A DNA stretch of 64,000 nucleotides from Pseudomonas fluorescens (GTDB taxonomy: Bacteria; Pseudomonadota; Gammaproteobacteria; Pseudomonadales; Pseudomonadaceae). Positions 8,999-18,628 of the stretch are shown in pieces. The notes under the pieces are model-generated. The model saw only the letters and a program-made list of their open reading frames with translations, was not told the origin of the DNA and searched no databases. Location: contig NZ_CABVHK010000011.1 in NCBI RefSeq assembly GCF_902497785.1, positions 1 to 64,000 on the forward strand, written 5' to 3'. Numbering within the stretch: position 1 is the first letter of the stretch; every line of letters starts with the position of its first letter. Both the position numbers and the translations under genes were made by a program.

Positions 8999-9652
8999 TC
9001 AGGACAGGCGAACGGCGGCGTTGTGCTCAGTGCGTTCTACGCTAGCGGCCGCACTGTCCCACGTCTGCATTAGCTGGTTGATGGCCGTATCAATGACCTC
9101 ATGCGCCATGCCATCCCGAGCAAGGATGGAAATGCCCTGGAGGAAACTGTCGAACACCGTAGCCATCGCGGGCACGTGGAGAGTGGCCGGCAACTGTCCG
9201 GCACTGACACCCCGTTCGACACACGCCAGAATCCCCGCGCGCGTTCGGGTGCGAGATTGGGTCAGGGCATCGGCCACCCGCGCATTCTCCGGGCTGGGCG
9301 CACTCATTACGCCGAGGGCCACCATGCAGCCTTTCGGGTGACCTTCTTCACACTGCATGCGCGCCGACTGGCGCAGCGCCGTCTCGATGGCCTGGCGTGG
9401 CGGCAGGCTATCGTCCCACAGGCATTCGGTGACCTGAGCGAAGGTCGCCAGGTAACGCTGCACACACTCATCAAACAACGCCTCCTTGGAACCGAACGCC
9501 GCGTAAAAACTCGGCGCGGAAATGCCGCCGCCCAGTTCGGCTTTCAACTGAGCGAGGGAGGTCGCGTCGTAGCCGTGCTGCCAAAACAGGTGCAAGGCCT
9601 GCTCTACGGCGAGATCGCGGTCGAAGGTGCGGGGACGGCCCATTTGCGCCAT
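8999..9652 (-). CDS. TetR/AcrR-family repressor
   Basis: A 217-residue TetR-family regulator. The N-terminal helix-turn-helix covers FDRDLAVEQALHLFWQHGYDATSLAQL and SAPSFYAAFGSKEALF. The C-terminal ligand domain resembles those of AcrR-type repressors with Cys-rich HPKGCM. It is divergent from an MFS efflux gene 127 bp away, the usual arrangement of a repressor and its pump. Confidence 0.9.
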   Translation of the reverse strand: MAQMGRPRTFDRDLAVEQALHLFWQHGYDATSLAQLKAELGGGISAPSFYAAFGSKEALFDECVQRYLATFAQVTECLWDDSLPPRQAIETALRQSARMQCEEGHPKGCMVALGVMSAPSPENARVADALTQSRTRTRAGILACVERGVSAGQLPATLHVPAMATVFDSFLQGISILARDGMAHEVIDTAINQLMQTWDSAAASVERTEHNAAVRLS

Positions 9653-9677
9653 GTGAAGGCTCCTCTGGATGAGAGAT

Positions 9678-9749
9678 AAATACTAGTTGATACATAAGTC
9701 GTTGACAACGCACGCCGGTAGCCCTCAACATTTATATCGATCAGTATTT
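9678..9749. promoter_or_regulatory. Candidate TetR half-sites in the divergent promoter
   Basis: AAATACT at 9678-9684 and its exact complement AGTATTT at 9743-9749 flank the region between the TetR and MFS starts, about 58 bp apart. The spacing is large for one dimer, so these may be two separate half-sites or chance. Confidence 0.3.
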
Positions 9750-9778
9750 AAGTCTGAAATCTTCTCAAGGAATCTGCC

Positions 9779-10996
9779 GTGACACCCTCAATCACTTTGT
9801 CGGCAACGCCCGAGCGACTGCCCATCGGCGCCTTGCTCGCCCTGGCCATGACCGGCTTCATCTGCATCGTCACCGAAACCCTGCCCGCCGGCCTGTTGCC
9901 GCTGATCAGCGAAGGCCTGGCGATTTCTCCTTCCATGGCCGGCCAGATGGTCACCGCCTACGCGCTGGGCTCGGTGCTGGCGGTCATCCCCATGACCATC
10001 GCCACCCGAGGCTGGCGCCGCCGCAACGTGCTGCTGCTGACCATCGTCGGGTTCCTGTTGTTCAACTCGATCACCGCGTTGTCCTCTCACTACGGCGTGA
10101 CCCTGATCGCGCGCTTCTTCGCCGGCATCGCCGCGGGGCTGGCCTGGAGCCTGCTGGCCGGCTACGCCCGACGCATGGTCGCGCCCCATCAACAAGGCAA
10201 GGCGCTGGCGCTGGCCATGGTCGGTACGCCGATTGCCCTGTCCCTGGGCGTGCCCCTCGGCACCTGGCTCGGCGGCCTCGTGGGTTGGCGCACGACCTTC
10301 GGCATTATGTCGGGGTTGACGCTGGTGCTGATTGCCTGGGTACTGGTGAAAGTGCCTGACTACCCGCCCCAAGCCGCGCATCAGCGCATGTCACTGCGCG
10401 CCGTGCTGACCATGCCGGGCGTGCGGCCCGTGCTGGCGGTGGTGATCAGCTGGATGCTGGCACACAACATTCTCTACACCTACATCGCCCCGTTCGTGGC
10501 CTCGGCGGGGTTGGGGCAGCGGGTGGATTTGGTGTTGCTGATGTTTGGTATTGCGGCGCTGGCGGGAATTTGGGTGACTGCCAAATTGGTTGAGCCGTTA
10601 TTGCGCAACACGGTGCTGGTGAGCCTGGCGGCCTTCGCGGCGGTTTGCGTGCTGTTCGGCTTTTTGGGCAGCGTGCCTGAAGTGATTTACATCGGCGTGG
10701 TGTTTTGGGGGTTGAGCTTCGGCGGCTCGGCGACGCTGCTGCAAACGGCATTGGCGGATGCGGCGGAGGAGGGCGCGGATGTGGCGCTGTCGTTGAATGT
10801 AGTGGCCTGGAACAGTGCGATTGCGGGGAGTGGCGTGCTGGGTGGGGTGTTGCTCGACACGTGGGGCGTTGCGTCTTTTCCCTGGGCGATGGCGGTGTTG
10901 GTGGGAGTGGGGTTTGCGATCGCATGGGGGGCCAGCGCTCACGGCTTCAAACCGGGCCCGCGTGCGGCTGGCCGGGCAGCGGTTGCGGGGCACTGA
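9779..10996 (+). CDS. MFS efflux transporter, DHA1 (AraJ/SotB-like)
   Basis: A 405-residue 12-segment major facilitator protein. The order of segments and motifs such as GWRRRNVLL in the first cytoplasmic loop (motif A region) and the GTPIALSLGVPLG segment (motif C-like) match proton-driven DHA1 exporters of the AraJ/SotB group. The start is GTG, with AAGGAATCTGCC before it. It is divergent from the TetR gene and probably repressed by it. The substrate is unknown. Confidence 0.87.
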   Translation: MTPSITLSATPERLPIGALLALAMTGFICIVTETLPAGLLPLISEGLAISPSMAGQMVTAYALGSVLAVIPMTIATRGWRRRNVLLLTIVGFLLFNSITALSSHYGVTLIARFFAGIAAGLAWSLLAGYARRMVAPHQQGKALALAMVGTPIALSLGVPLGTWLGGLVGWRTTFGIMSGLTLVLIAWVLVKVPDYPPQAAHQRMSLRAVLTMPGVRPVLAVVISWMLAHNILYTYIAPFVASAGLGQRVDLVLLMFGIAALAGIWVTAKLVEPLLRNTVLVSLAAFAAVCVLFGFLGSVPEVIYIGVVFWGLSFGGSATLLQTALADAAEEGADVALSLNVVAWNSAIAGSGVLGGVLLDTWGVASFPWAMAVLVGVGFAIAWGASAHGFKPGPRAAGRAAVAGH

Positions 10997-11194
10997 GCGT
11001 TTTTGCAGCCGCCTGTTTTGGATCGCCTGGTTGACGTGCAGAGCCGGGCGATAAAGCGTCAGACGTGATTTAGCTTATTTCTACGTTCGCTGCTAACGTT
11101 AATGGGTGTACTGAGCTGTTGCCCCCTGCGGCATTCGCCGTCTCGCCGTTATTTCCATCATTACTGCACTGCGGTTTTTTGAAGGGAGCTACCA

Positions 11195-12553
11195 ATGACG
11201 GTTCTACGTATTCGCGATGCGCCTATACACGCCGCCAGGCTTTCATCGGTACTCGGCACGATGGCAGTGGCGAGCCTGCTGGGTACGTCTGGCCAAACCT
11301 GGGCTGGCGGAATTTCACTGTATGAGGCAGGCCATGAAGGCAGTGGCCTGGCCAATGCGGGGGCGGCAGTCCTGGCCACCGACCCCAGCGTGTTAATGAG
11401 CAACCCGGCCGGGATCAGCAAGCTCAAGGGCACGCAAATCAACGCCAACGCCCAATTCATAGTGGGTGGCATCAGCTTTTCCCGCGATGGCGACAACACG
11501 TTTGACGGCGGTAACGGCGGCAATCCCTTGCCCTATTTGCCGGGCAGTAGCTTTTTCATCAGCCACGAAGTCAATGACAAGGCCAGTATCGGCTTTGGCA
11601 TGTATGGCAACTTCGGCCTGGCAGTGGACTACGACGATGATTGGGCCGGGCGTTATTTCACCCAGGAATCAGCGATTATTGGCCTGTCGTTCCAGCCGAC
11701 GTATGCCTACAAGATCAACGAAGATCTTTCGATCGGCTTCGGCCCGCGGTTGATGTACACCTACTTTCGCACCGAGGTGGCCATCAATAACAATGTCCTG
11801 GGCCAGTTCAATACCCCCGATGGGCAGCTGCGTTACAAGGACGCCGACTGGGGCGTCGGCTTCAATATCGGACTGCTCTACGACCTCGATGAGCGGACCA
11901 GGCTTGGCCTGGCCTATACGAGCAAAATCAAACTCGAATTCGAAGATCAGGCGGAGCTCAAGGACATCACCAATCCAGTGCTCAGGCTGGGACTGAACCG
12001 GCTCGATGCGCAAGGCTTGAGCCTGGACATGACGGTGCCGCAAACGGTGTTGGCCAGCCTGTCATACCAACTCGATCCGCAATGGACACTGCTGAGCAGC
12101 GTGGGCTGGCAGGACTGGAGCGAGTTCGGCAAGATCGGCGTCGAGGTCGATTCCGATGCCCTGGGCAACGTCTCCACGACGGCCGATAGGCAGTACAAGG
12201 ATACCTGGCACCTGTCGTTAGGGGCGCAGAATCAGATCAACAAGCAATGGCGCTGGAGTGTCGGGGTCGGCTACGACTCCTCCGCTGTCGATGATGAAGA
12301 CCGCACCGTTGATAACCCCATGGGCGAGAACTGGCGCCTGGCAACTGGCGTGAACTATGCCCTGGACGCCAACACCGACCTGCACTTTGCCTATACGCTG
12401 GTTTGGCTGGGCGACATGCCGGACCAACAGACCAAGAACACCGGGGGCTCCCTATCTGGAGAGTACTCGAACGCAGCCTTGCACATGCTGGGAGGGGGGG
12501 GTTGTCTGGCGCTTCTGAGTCAGCGGCTGATTGAACACGAACCCGCTCAATAG
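11195..12553 (+). CDS. FadL/OmpP1-like outer-membrane transport protein, 3' end frameshifted
   Basis: A 452-residue FadL-family outer-membrane beta-barrel. A signal peptide (ending near TWAGG) precedes the typical plug start GISLYEAGHEGSGLANAGAA and MSNPAGISKL. Such proteins move hydrophobic molecules such as fatty acids, aromatics or sterols across the outer membrane. The last residues are not barrel-like: after HMLGGGG the frame reads CLALLSQRL. Removing one G from a G8 run at 12494-12501 instead gives GGGVVWRF and a stop at 12516-12518. This is the usual FadL ending with the terminal Phe recognised by BamA. So the last 17 or so codons are probably an artefact or a true mutation. The sulfatase gene follows on the same strand. 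Confidence 0.88.
   Translation: MTVLRIRDAPIHAARLSSVLGTMAVASLLGTSGQTWAGGISLYEAGHEGSGLANAGAAVLATDPSVLMSNPAGISKLKGTQINANAQFIVGGISFSRDGDNTFDGGNGGNPLPYLPGSSFFISHEVNDKASIGFGMYGNFGLAVDYDDDWAGRYFTQESAIIGLSFQPTYAYKINEDLSIGFGPRLMYTYFRTEVAINNNVLGQFNTPDGQLRYKDADWGVGFNIGLLYDLDERTRLGLAYTSKIKLEFEDQAELKDITNPVLRLGLNRLDAQGLSLDMTVPQTVLASLSYQLDPQWTLLSSVGWQDWSEFGKIGVEVDSDALGNVSTTADRQYKDTWHLSLGAQNQINKQWRWSVGVGYDSSAVDDEDRTVDNPMGENWRLATGVNYALDANTDLHFAYTLVWLGDMPDQQTKNTGGSLSGEYSNAALHMLGGGGCLALLSQRLIEHEPAQ
12494..12501 (+). other. G8 homopolymer with apparent +1 frameshift in the FadL-like gene
   Basis: Eight consecutive G residues; seven would keep the frame open to a canonical C-terminal VVWRF and a TGA at 12516-12518. 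Either a read error or a slippage site. Confidence 0.75.
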
Positions 12554-12617
12554 TCGTTAATGCAGTGTCGTCTTGCGGCACGCAATTCCGGGTTCCCGAA
12601 CCACGGAGACCAAGGCT

Positions 12618-14423
12618 ATGGAACACGATCAGGAACCCGGCGTCCTCTCTCGGCGCGACGTGCTGCGCATCACCGGTCTAGGGGCGGTAGCGGTGGGCCT
12701 CGGGGTGAGTCGCGCTGGAAGTAGCGAGGCTTCAACCTTGAGCGCTCCCGCCCCCTCTGTCAGCGATGGAGTGCGAGCGGCTGGTCCTTACAACATCCTG
12801 TTCATTCTTACTGACCAAGAGCGCTTTTTTCGTCCAGGTGAGTTGCCTGCCGGCTATAGCCTGCCCGCGCATGAACGGTTGATGAAACAGGGCACGACAT
12901 TCGTCAATCACCGCATCGGCTCCTGTGTGTGCACGCCATCGCGTTCGGTGCTCTACACCGGCCAGCACATCCAGCAGACGAGAATGTTCGATAACACGAA
13001 TTTTCCATGGATCGACAGCATGTCGACCGATATCCCAACCATCGGGGACATGTTGCGTGGGGCGGGTTACTACACCGCCTACAAAGGCAAGTGGCACCTG
13101 ACCAAGGAGTTCGAGACCGCCAACCAGATTGATACGCCGAACAGAATTTTCACGAAGGAAATGGAGGCCTATGGCTTCTCCGACTACTTCGGCATCGGTG
13201 ACATCATCGCCCATACCCAGGGCGGATACCTACACGACGGCATCATCACCGCCATGGGCGGCAGCTGGCTGCGAGGCAAGGGGCGCGAGCTGGCGGCGCA
13301 AGGGAAACCGTGGTTCCTCGCGGTCAACCTGGTCAACCCGCATGATGTGATGTACTACGACACCGATGGGCCGGGCACCGTGATGCAGGCAAAGCGCGGC
13401 ATCATGCAAGTGGCGCGCGATCCCCGCGATCCGCTGTATGACCAGCAGTGGGACTTCACACTTGCGTCCAATCATGCCCAGCCGCTTGACGCGCCGGGCC
13501 GCCCACCGGCGCACCGCGATTTTCTTCGTTCGCATGACGCGCTTGTAGGTTCCATTCCGAGTGAAGAAGCTCGCTGGCGTCGGCGGCACAACTACTATTT
13601 GAATTGCCTGCGCGACGTCGACCGCAATATCGCTGTGCTGCTTGCTGAACTAGACGCGTCGGGGCTGAGCGACCGGACGATTGTTGTTCTCACCGCGGAT
13701 CACGGCGATATGGACGGCGCCCATCAGCTTCACGCCAAAGGAGCGGTGGCGTACCGAGAGCAAAATAACGTTCCACTGCTCATCGCCCACCCGGCCTACA
13801 CGGGCGGCAAAGAGTGCCGGGCCGTCACTTCGCACGTCGATATCGCCACGACACTGGTCGGCCTCACCGGCACGTCAGCTGACAAGCAGGCAGCTATCGT
13901 CAAAGGCCTCCCCGGCAAGGATCTGTCCGGTTTGCTGGCAGCTCCCGAGAAGGCCGGGTTCAATGCCGTCAGGGAAGGCGCGTTGTTCAACTACAACATG
14001 TTTGCCTACATGGACGGAGACTTTCTCAACAAGGCCATGGAGTACATCCAGCAGGGCGGTAAACAGAACCAGCTCAAGAGTGCCGGCATTGTCCCGGACA
14101 TGAAAAAGCGTGGGGCGGTGCGGTCGGTCTACGATGGGCGCTACGTGTTCGCCCGTTATTTCTCGCCCAAAGAGCACAATCAGCCGACATCCCTGGAATC
14201 TCTTTACCGGTTCAACGACGTCGAGTTGTACGACCTGCACGTCGACCCACTCGAGATGAACAACCTGGCAATTAACGACAAGCAGAATCGCGAACGGGTG
14301 ATGGCCATGAACGAAAAGCTCAACCGGCTCATTGAAACAGAGGTCGGCGAGGACCGTGGACAGATGCTCCCCGGCGGCATCGACGCAGGGTGGGAAGTGA
14401 CAGCGCAGACGATGGCGCCTTGA
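12618..14423 (+). CDS. Tat-exported type I sulfatase
   Basis: A 601-residue alkaline-phosphatase-superfamily sulfatase. The formylglycine motif is C-T-P-S-R with Cys105. The metal ligands are probably FILTDQER near the N-terminus and LTADHGDMDG in the second half. The start chosen here (GGAGACCAAGGCT before ATG) gives an N-terminus with SRRDVLRITGLG, a twin-arginine signal. It follows the FadL-like gene by about 100 bp and may be cotranscribed with it, so a hydrophobic sulfate ester is a reasonable substrate guess. No formylglycine-generating enzyme is encoded nearby. An upstream in-frame start 15 codons earlier is less likely. Confidence 0.88.
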   Translation: MEHDQEPGVLSRRDVLRITGLGAVAVGLGVSRAGSSEASTLSAPAPSVSDGVRAAGPYNILFILTDQERFFRPGELPAGYSLPAHERLMKQGTTFVNHRIGSCVCTPSRSVLYTGQHIQQTRMFDNTNFPWIDSMSTDIPTIGDMLRGAGYYTAYKGKWHLTKEFETANQIDTPNRIFTKEMEAYGFSDYFGIGDIIAHTQGGYLHDGIITAMGGSWLRGKGRELAAQGKPWFLAVNLVNPHDVMYYDTDGPGTVMQAKRGIMQVARDPRDPLYDQQWDFTLASNHAQPLDAPGRPPAHRDFLRSHDALVGSIPSEEARWRRRHNYYLNCLRDVDRNIAVLLAELDASGLSDRTIVVLTADHGDMDGAHQLHAKGAVAYREQNNVPLLIAHPAYTGGKECRAVTSHVDIATTLVGLTGTSADKQAAIVKGLPGKDLSGLLAAPEKAGFNAVREGALFNYNMFAYMDGDFLNKAMEYIQQGGKQNQLKSAGIVPDMKKRGAVRSVYDGRYVFARYFSPKEHNQPTSLESLYRFNDVELYDLHVDPLEMNNLAINDKQNRERVMAMNEKLNRLIETEVGEDRGQMLPGGIDAGWEVTAQTMAP

Positions 14424-14632
14424 GTCAGTGCGAGCCCGATAGTGCTCCTCAGACGAACAACTGATCGTTAGCCATCGCAGTGCTCCGTGAGCATTGGTCG
14501 GACCGTAACCGTGGCTACGGCCGATGCAGGCGGCTGCGACATTTCGGCTGGAGACGGTAGGCGAACGAGCGATGAGCGATTAGACGGCAAATAAGGCATG
14601 GCCGTCTGAACGGAACTCATTTATCCGCCCGG

Positions 14633-15490
14633 TTACAGATGCCATTCCAGATTCACAAACGTCGTGTTGGCCTCCGTCCCCGATGTATTGGCCGAGCTGT
14701 TGCCGAACTTGTTTTTCCAGTACTCATAACCCACCCCGGCGAAGAACGTGTCTTTCTTGCCGACCGTGAGCGCGCCGACATCCACCAGCAGGCTGAGGTG
14801 CACCAGGGTTTCGCTGACGCTGTCGTTACCAAAGCCGTCTTTGCCCTTGGGCGGGACGAAGTTGGCAAAACCCTTGAATTTGAGCGGTACCGAATCGAGC
14901 TGGAAGGGAATGTCCCACGCGGTTTCCAGGTAGTAGGTGTCATCGAAGTGGATATCGTGCTCGCGGGCGAACGGCGAGCCATTGTGGTTGCGCTCGGAGC
15001 GGTACATCACGCTAAAGTCCCAAAAACCCGGCACGTCGAAATTCACCGTCGGGCCGATCACGAGCATGCGCTTCGCCGGGGCGAACGCGGTGTTTTTGGT
15101 GTTCCAGTCGACGCCGCCTGACAGTGACCAGTCGCGAACGGGACCCCACTTGAAATCCTTGCCGGAAATTTTATGCAGCGACAGTTGATGGCGATAGATT
15201 GCATACACCTCGGTCGCACCGTTGTCGCCACCGTCGGCTGGATCGTCTTTATCGGAAAACAGCACCTGAACGTTGAGGAAGTTGCCGCCGTATTGGTAGC
15301 CATCAACGTGGGTGAACTCGACGACATGCTTGGCGATGGGGCCGTCGATACCTGGCTCGGCAAAGTGGGTGCCGTACCAGTAACTGAATGAATTGTCGCT
15401 CCAGTCTGCGGCGTGTACTGCAGTGGCCATCGTCAACAACAGCGTACTGGCGGCAAAGGTCTGCCGAACGAGAAACTTGCGCTTCTGCAT
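14633..15490 (-). CDS. Tsx-like outer-membrane channel (outer envelope protein)
   Basis: A 285-residue exported protein. The signal peptide is about 26 residues (ends AVHAA). The mature start DWSDNSFSYWYGTHFAEPG and the alternating-residue strands fit the nucleoside-specific channel (Tsx) superfamily. In front of the ATG is AAGGAAATCAAAG. It is the most downstream member of the minus-strand array, with an NCS2 permease and a deaminase just before it, so outer-membrane entry of a nucleobase- or nucleoside-like compound is a coherent guess. A REP pair separates it from the deaminase. Confidence 0.8.
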   Translation of the reverse strand: MQKRKFLVRQTFAASTLLLTMATAVHAADWSDNSFSYWYGTHFAEPGIDGPIAKHVVEFTHVDGYQYGGNFLNVQVLFSDKDDPADGGDNGATEVYAIYRHQLSLHKISGKDFKWGPVRDWSLSGGVDWNTKNTAFAPAKRMLVIGPTVNFDVPGFWDFSVMYRSERNHNGSPFAREHDIHFDDTYYLETAWDIPFQLDSVPLKFKGFANFVPPKGKDGFGNDSVSETLVHLSLLVDVGALTVGKKDTFFAGVGYEYWKNKFGNSSANTSGTEANTTFVNLEWHL

Positions 15491-15517
15491 CTTTGATTTC
15501 CTTGAATTACCGAGAAA

Positions 15518-15602
15518 CCTGTAGGAGCCAGCTTGCTGACGATCGGACCGACACGGTCTGCCTGACTGCCGCCACCGCCGGTAAACCAGCCCCAACAGGA
15601 GG
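15518..15602. repeat. REP pair between the deaminase and the outer-membrane channel
   Basis: CTGTAGGAGCCAGCTTGCTG at the left and a diverged inverted partner ending CCCCAACAGG at the right. Both resemble the Pseudomonas GGGAGC...GCTTGC REP core. Confidence 0.65.
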
Positions 15603-15620
15603 GATGTGTTGGCGGCTGGA

Positions 15621-17006
15621 TCAGTCGCCCTGCATCAGCTGCTGCACGCCTTCCCACGCTTCAGCGCGCAGTCGCTCCAGATCCAGACCCGGAATCACGC
15701 CGTTGTCGACCACCAGCCGCCCTCCGACCATGCTGTACTGCACGGCAATCGGCTCGCCTGCGACCACCGGCGCTACGGCGATATCGTGGAAGCCAAAGAA
15801 CCGTGGGTGATCGAGGCCATAGATCACCAGGTCCGCTGCCTGGCCCACTTCCAGCGTGCCGACCGCGCCCAGGCCCAACACCTGCGCGCCGCCGGCCGTG
15901 CCCCAATGAATGACCTCCTCGGCGGTGGTCGCAGAGGCGCCTTGTTCGGCGCGATGAATCAACCAGGCGGTGTGCGCCTCACCGACCATACTGCCGGATT
16001 CGTTCGATGCCACGCCGTCGACACCTAGCGAAATCGGCACCCCGGCCTCGACCATTTGCGGCACTGGTGCAACGCCGCTGCCCAGTCGCGCATTGCTCAC
16101 CGGGCAATGGGAAATGCCGGTGCCGGTTTGCGCGAGCAGGCGGATTTCCCCCGGTTGCAAATGCACCGCGTGGGCGAACCAGACGTCGGGCCCGAGCCAT
16201 TCGTGTTCGGCGACGAATTCCACCGGCAGGCAGTTGTATTTCTCGCGGCAGAAGTTGACGTAGTTCTGCGTCTCCGAGAGGTGCGTGTGCAAGCGCAAAC
16301 CGAGGCCGCGTGCGGTATGCGCAAGCTCGCGCAGCAAGGTCGGCGGCAGCGAGAACGTCGGCGTGGTCGGCGCTACCACCACGCGGCGCATCGCGTCCGG
16401 CGTGTCCTGGTGGTAGCGCGACTTGAGCCGTTCAATGTCACCGACCATCTGCGCCAGCGTCTCCGGTTGCAGCGCGGTTTTCGAGAAGCCGGGATGCGCG
16501 CTGGCGGACTCCAGCGCGCCACCGCGGCACAGTACGAAACGCATCCCGAATTGGTCCGCCGTGTCGAACAACAGGTCACCGGTCTCGGTCGTGCCGTTGG
16601 CGTGATAGAGGTAGTGGTGATCGGCGCAGGTCGTCACCCCCGACAACAGCAATTCGGCCATGCCCAGGCGCGCGGCGATCTGCGCCAGTTGTGGGGTGAA
16701 ACGGTTGAGGCGCGGATAGGGCACGCTGGCCAGCCAGCCTTGCAAGTCTTGATTCAAGCCTTCGGGTACCGCTTTGAGGAGGTTTTGAAACAGGTGATGG
16801 TGGGTGTTGATCCAGCCGGGGTAGACCACTGAGTTGCGCGCATCGATCACCCGTTCGCCGGGTTGCGCCACCAGGTCCGCTGCCATTTCGGCAATGCGCC
16901 CGTTGACGATGCGAATGTCGACGTTGCCGGCGCGGGCACGCGAGCCGCGCAGGCCGGTCATCACCGCCAGCGGGTTTTTGATCAGAATGTTTTGAAGTTG
17001 AGTCAT
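15621..17006 (-). CDS. Amidohydrolase, 8-oxoguanine deaminase-like
   Basis: A 461-residue amidohydrolase of the AtzA/TrzN/guanine deaminase group. Metal ligands are NTHHHLFQ (His69 and His71 of the HxH), HTHLSE, AHAVHL and the aspartate in GVDGVASNE. Sequence style and length resemble the Pseudomonas 8-oxoguanine deaminase. It acts on a ring C-NH2 or C-Cl group in the cytoplasm. It lies 12 bp behind the NCS2 permease gene, a usual pairing for purine or s-triazine uptake and deamination. The ATG has GGAGAAGCAC. The exact substrate is not proven. Confidence 0.85.
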   Translation of the reverse strand: MTQLQNILIKNPLAVMTGLRGSRARAGNVDIRIVNGRIAEMAADLVAQPGERVIDARNSVVYPGWINTHHHLFQNLLKAVPEGLNQDLQGWLASVPYPRLNRFTPQLAQIAARLGMAELLLSGVTTCADHHYLYHANGTTETGDLLFDTADQFGMRFVLCRGGALESASAHPGFSKTALQPETLAQMVGDIERLKSRYHQDTPDAMRRVVVAPTTPTFSLPPTLLRELAHTARGLGLRLHTHLSETQNYVNFCREKYNCLPVEFVAEHEWLGPDVWFAHAVHLQPGEIRLLAQTGTGISHCPVSNARLGSGVAPVPQMVEAGVPISLGVDGVASNESGSMVGEAHTAWLIHRAEQGASATTAEEVIHWGTAGGAQVLGLGAVGTLEVGQAADLVIYGLDHPRFFGFHDIAVAPVVAGEPIAVQYSMVGGRLVVDNGVIPGLDLERLRAEAWEGVQQLMQGD

Positions 17007-17018
17007 GTGCTTCTCCAG

Positions 17019-18374
17019 TCAGAGGCTGTGGGGCGCAGGCTTGGTGGCGGCGCTGTCGGGCGCACTGACGCCGTTGAGCGCCGCGTTGAGCAGCACCGAC
17101 ACCAGGCAGGCGATCACCACGCTGCTGTGCAGGAACGGCTGGGACCACTCGGGCAGTTGCTTGAACAGGGCCGGCGCCAGCACCGGCACCAGGGCGGCGG
17201 CGATGGTGAAACCGACGATCAACACGTTGAAGCGGTTGCGCTCGTAATCGACTTTGGCCAGGGTCTGGATGCCGGCGGCGGCGACCACCCCGAACATCGC
17301 AATCCCGGCGCCCCCGAGGGCGGCGGTCGGCATCGACGCGATGATCGCCCCGGCCTTGGGCACCAGCGCCACGGAACACATCAGCAACCCGCTGATCGCC
17401 ACCACCCAGCGGCTGCGCACGCCGGTCAAAATCACCAGGCCGACGTTCTCCATGAAGGCAATGAATGGAAACGCGGCGAACATCCCGGCGATGGTGCTTG
17501 CCAGGCCATTGGCGCGCAGGCCGTTGATCACCTGGGTTTCTTCCACCGGTTTGTCGACGATGTCGCCGATGGCCACGAACAGCCCCATCGACTCGACCAT
17601 CTGCACGATCATCACCACCACGAGGGTCGCAATCGGGATCAGGCTGAAGGTCGGCAGGCCGAAGTAAAACGGATACGGCACGGTCAGCCAGGGCGCTTCC
17701 TGCACGCTGTGAAAACTGCCCATGCCCAGACCGTAAGCCAGGCCCGCACCCACCAACATGCCGATCAGCACCGCCATGTTGCGCAGCATCGGCCCGCCAA
17801 AGCGGTTCACCAGCAGAATGGTCGCGAGTACTACGGCGGCAACGGCCAGGTACGCCGGCGCCCCGAAATCACTGGCGTTGCGCCCGCCGCCGATCCACTC
17901 ATAGGCAATCGGAAACAGCTGCAAACCGATCACCGTGACGATGCAGCCGGTGACCACCGGCGGAAAGTAGCGACGCAATCGACCTACGAACGGCGCAACG
18001 AGCATGGTGAAAATCCCCGCGCCGATCACCGCCCCGCAGACCCCGGCAAACCCCACCTCCGGGTTGCTGCCGATGGCAATGACCGGGCCGACACTGCTGA
18101 AGGCCACGCCTTGCAAGATCGGCAAACACACGCCGAATTTCCAGAAGCCGACGGTTTGCAGGAGCGTGGCAATGCCGGAGCAGAACAGCGTGGTGCTGAT
18201 CAGTACCACGGTGTCGGCGTGGGACATTTTCAGCGCGCTGGCGACAATCAACGGCACGGCAATAGCGCCGATGTACGAGACGGCCATGTGTTGCAGGCCG
18301 AGGGTGAGCATCTGTCGGACCGGTAGAACCTGGTCGACGGGGTGGATGGTGACAGGGGTAGTGGCTGACGACAT
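17019..18374 (-). CDS. NCS2-family nucleobase:cation symporter (uracil/xanthine permease type)
   Basis: A 451-residue inner-membrane protein with 12-14 hydrophobic segments. It has the NCS2 motifs, including QHMAVSYIGAIAVPL near the N-terminus and the ExxFxxxxxxExxG-like segment FPFIAFMENVGLVILTG. It imports a purine, pyrimidine or similar heterocycle with protons or sodium. It is followed after 12 bp by the deaminase gene. The ATG follows AGAGGTGATTCTCC. A REP pair lies in front of it. Confidence 0.9.
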   Translation of the reverse strand: MSSATTPVTIHPVDQVLPVRQMLTLGLQHMAVSYIGAIAVPLIVASALKMSHADTVVLISTTLFCSGIATLLQTVGFWKFGVCLPILQGVAFSSVGPVIAIGSNPEVGFAGVCGAVIGAGIFTMLVAPFVGRLRRYFPPVVTGCIVTVIGLQLFPIAYEWIGGGRNASDFGAPAYLAVAAVVLATILLVNRFGGPMLRNMAVLIGMLVGAGLAYGLGMGSFHSVQEAPWLTVPYPFYFGLPTFSLIPIATLVVVMIVQMVESMGLFVAIGDIVDKPVEETQVINGLRANGLASTIAGMFAAFPFIAFMENVGLVILTGVRSRWVVAISGLLMCSVALVPKAGAIIASMPTAALGGAGIAMFGVVAAAGIQTLAKVDYERNRFNVLIVGFTIAAALVPVLAPALFKQLPEWSQPFLHSSVVIACLVSVLLNAALNGVSAPDSAATKPAPHSL

Positions 18375-18450
18375 GGAGAATCACCTCTTGCTGTTTTTAT
18401 GCTGTAGAGAGGGGTATTCGTTCTGATGCCAAACCAGAGACGCCTGGATT

Positions 18451-18544
18451 CCTGTGGGAGCTGGCTTGCCAGCGATGACAGCTGAACAGTCGACATTTTC
18501 ATCGACTGACAGTCAGCCATCGCTGGCAAGCCAGCTCCCACAGG
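18451..18544. repeat. REPIN upstream of the NCS2 permease gene
   Basis: CTGTGGGAGCTGGCTTGCCAGCGATG and its inverted copy ending GGCAAGCCAGCTCCCACAGG face each other with about 40 bp between them: a full REP doublet between the GTPase and permease genes. Confidence 0.9.
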
Positions 18545-18628
18545 TTCTGTGCTATTTCGACTGATTGGCATCAGGCATTTCGCTTTATGTGCCCGGAACC
18601 GCCATCCACCGGCTCCGATGCCGTTGTT

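Noticed and set aside
16863..18326. A 487-codon plus-strand frame across the NCS2 permease gene
   Set aside because: Rich in His, Arg, Gln and Gly from reading the complement of a membrane protein gene; no recognisable domain and no ribosome site.
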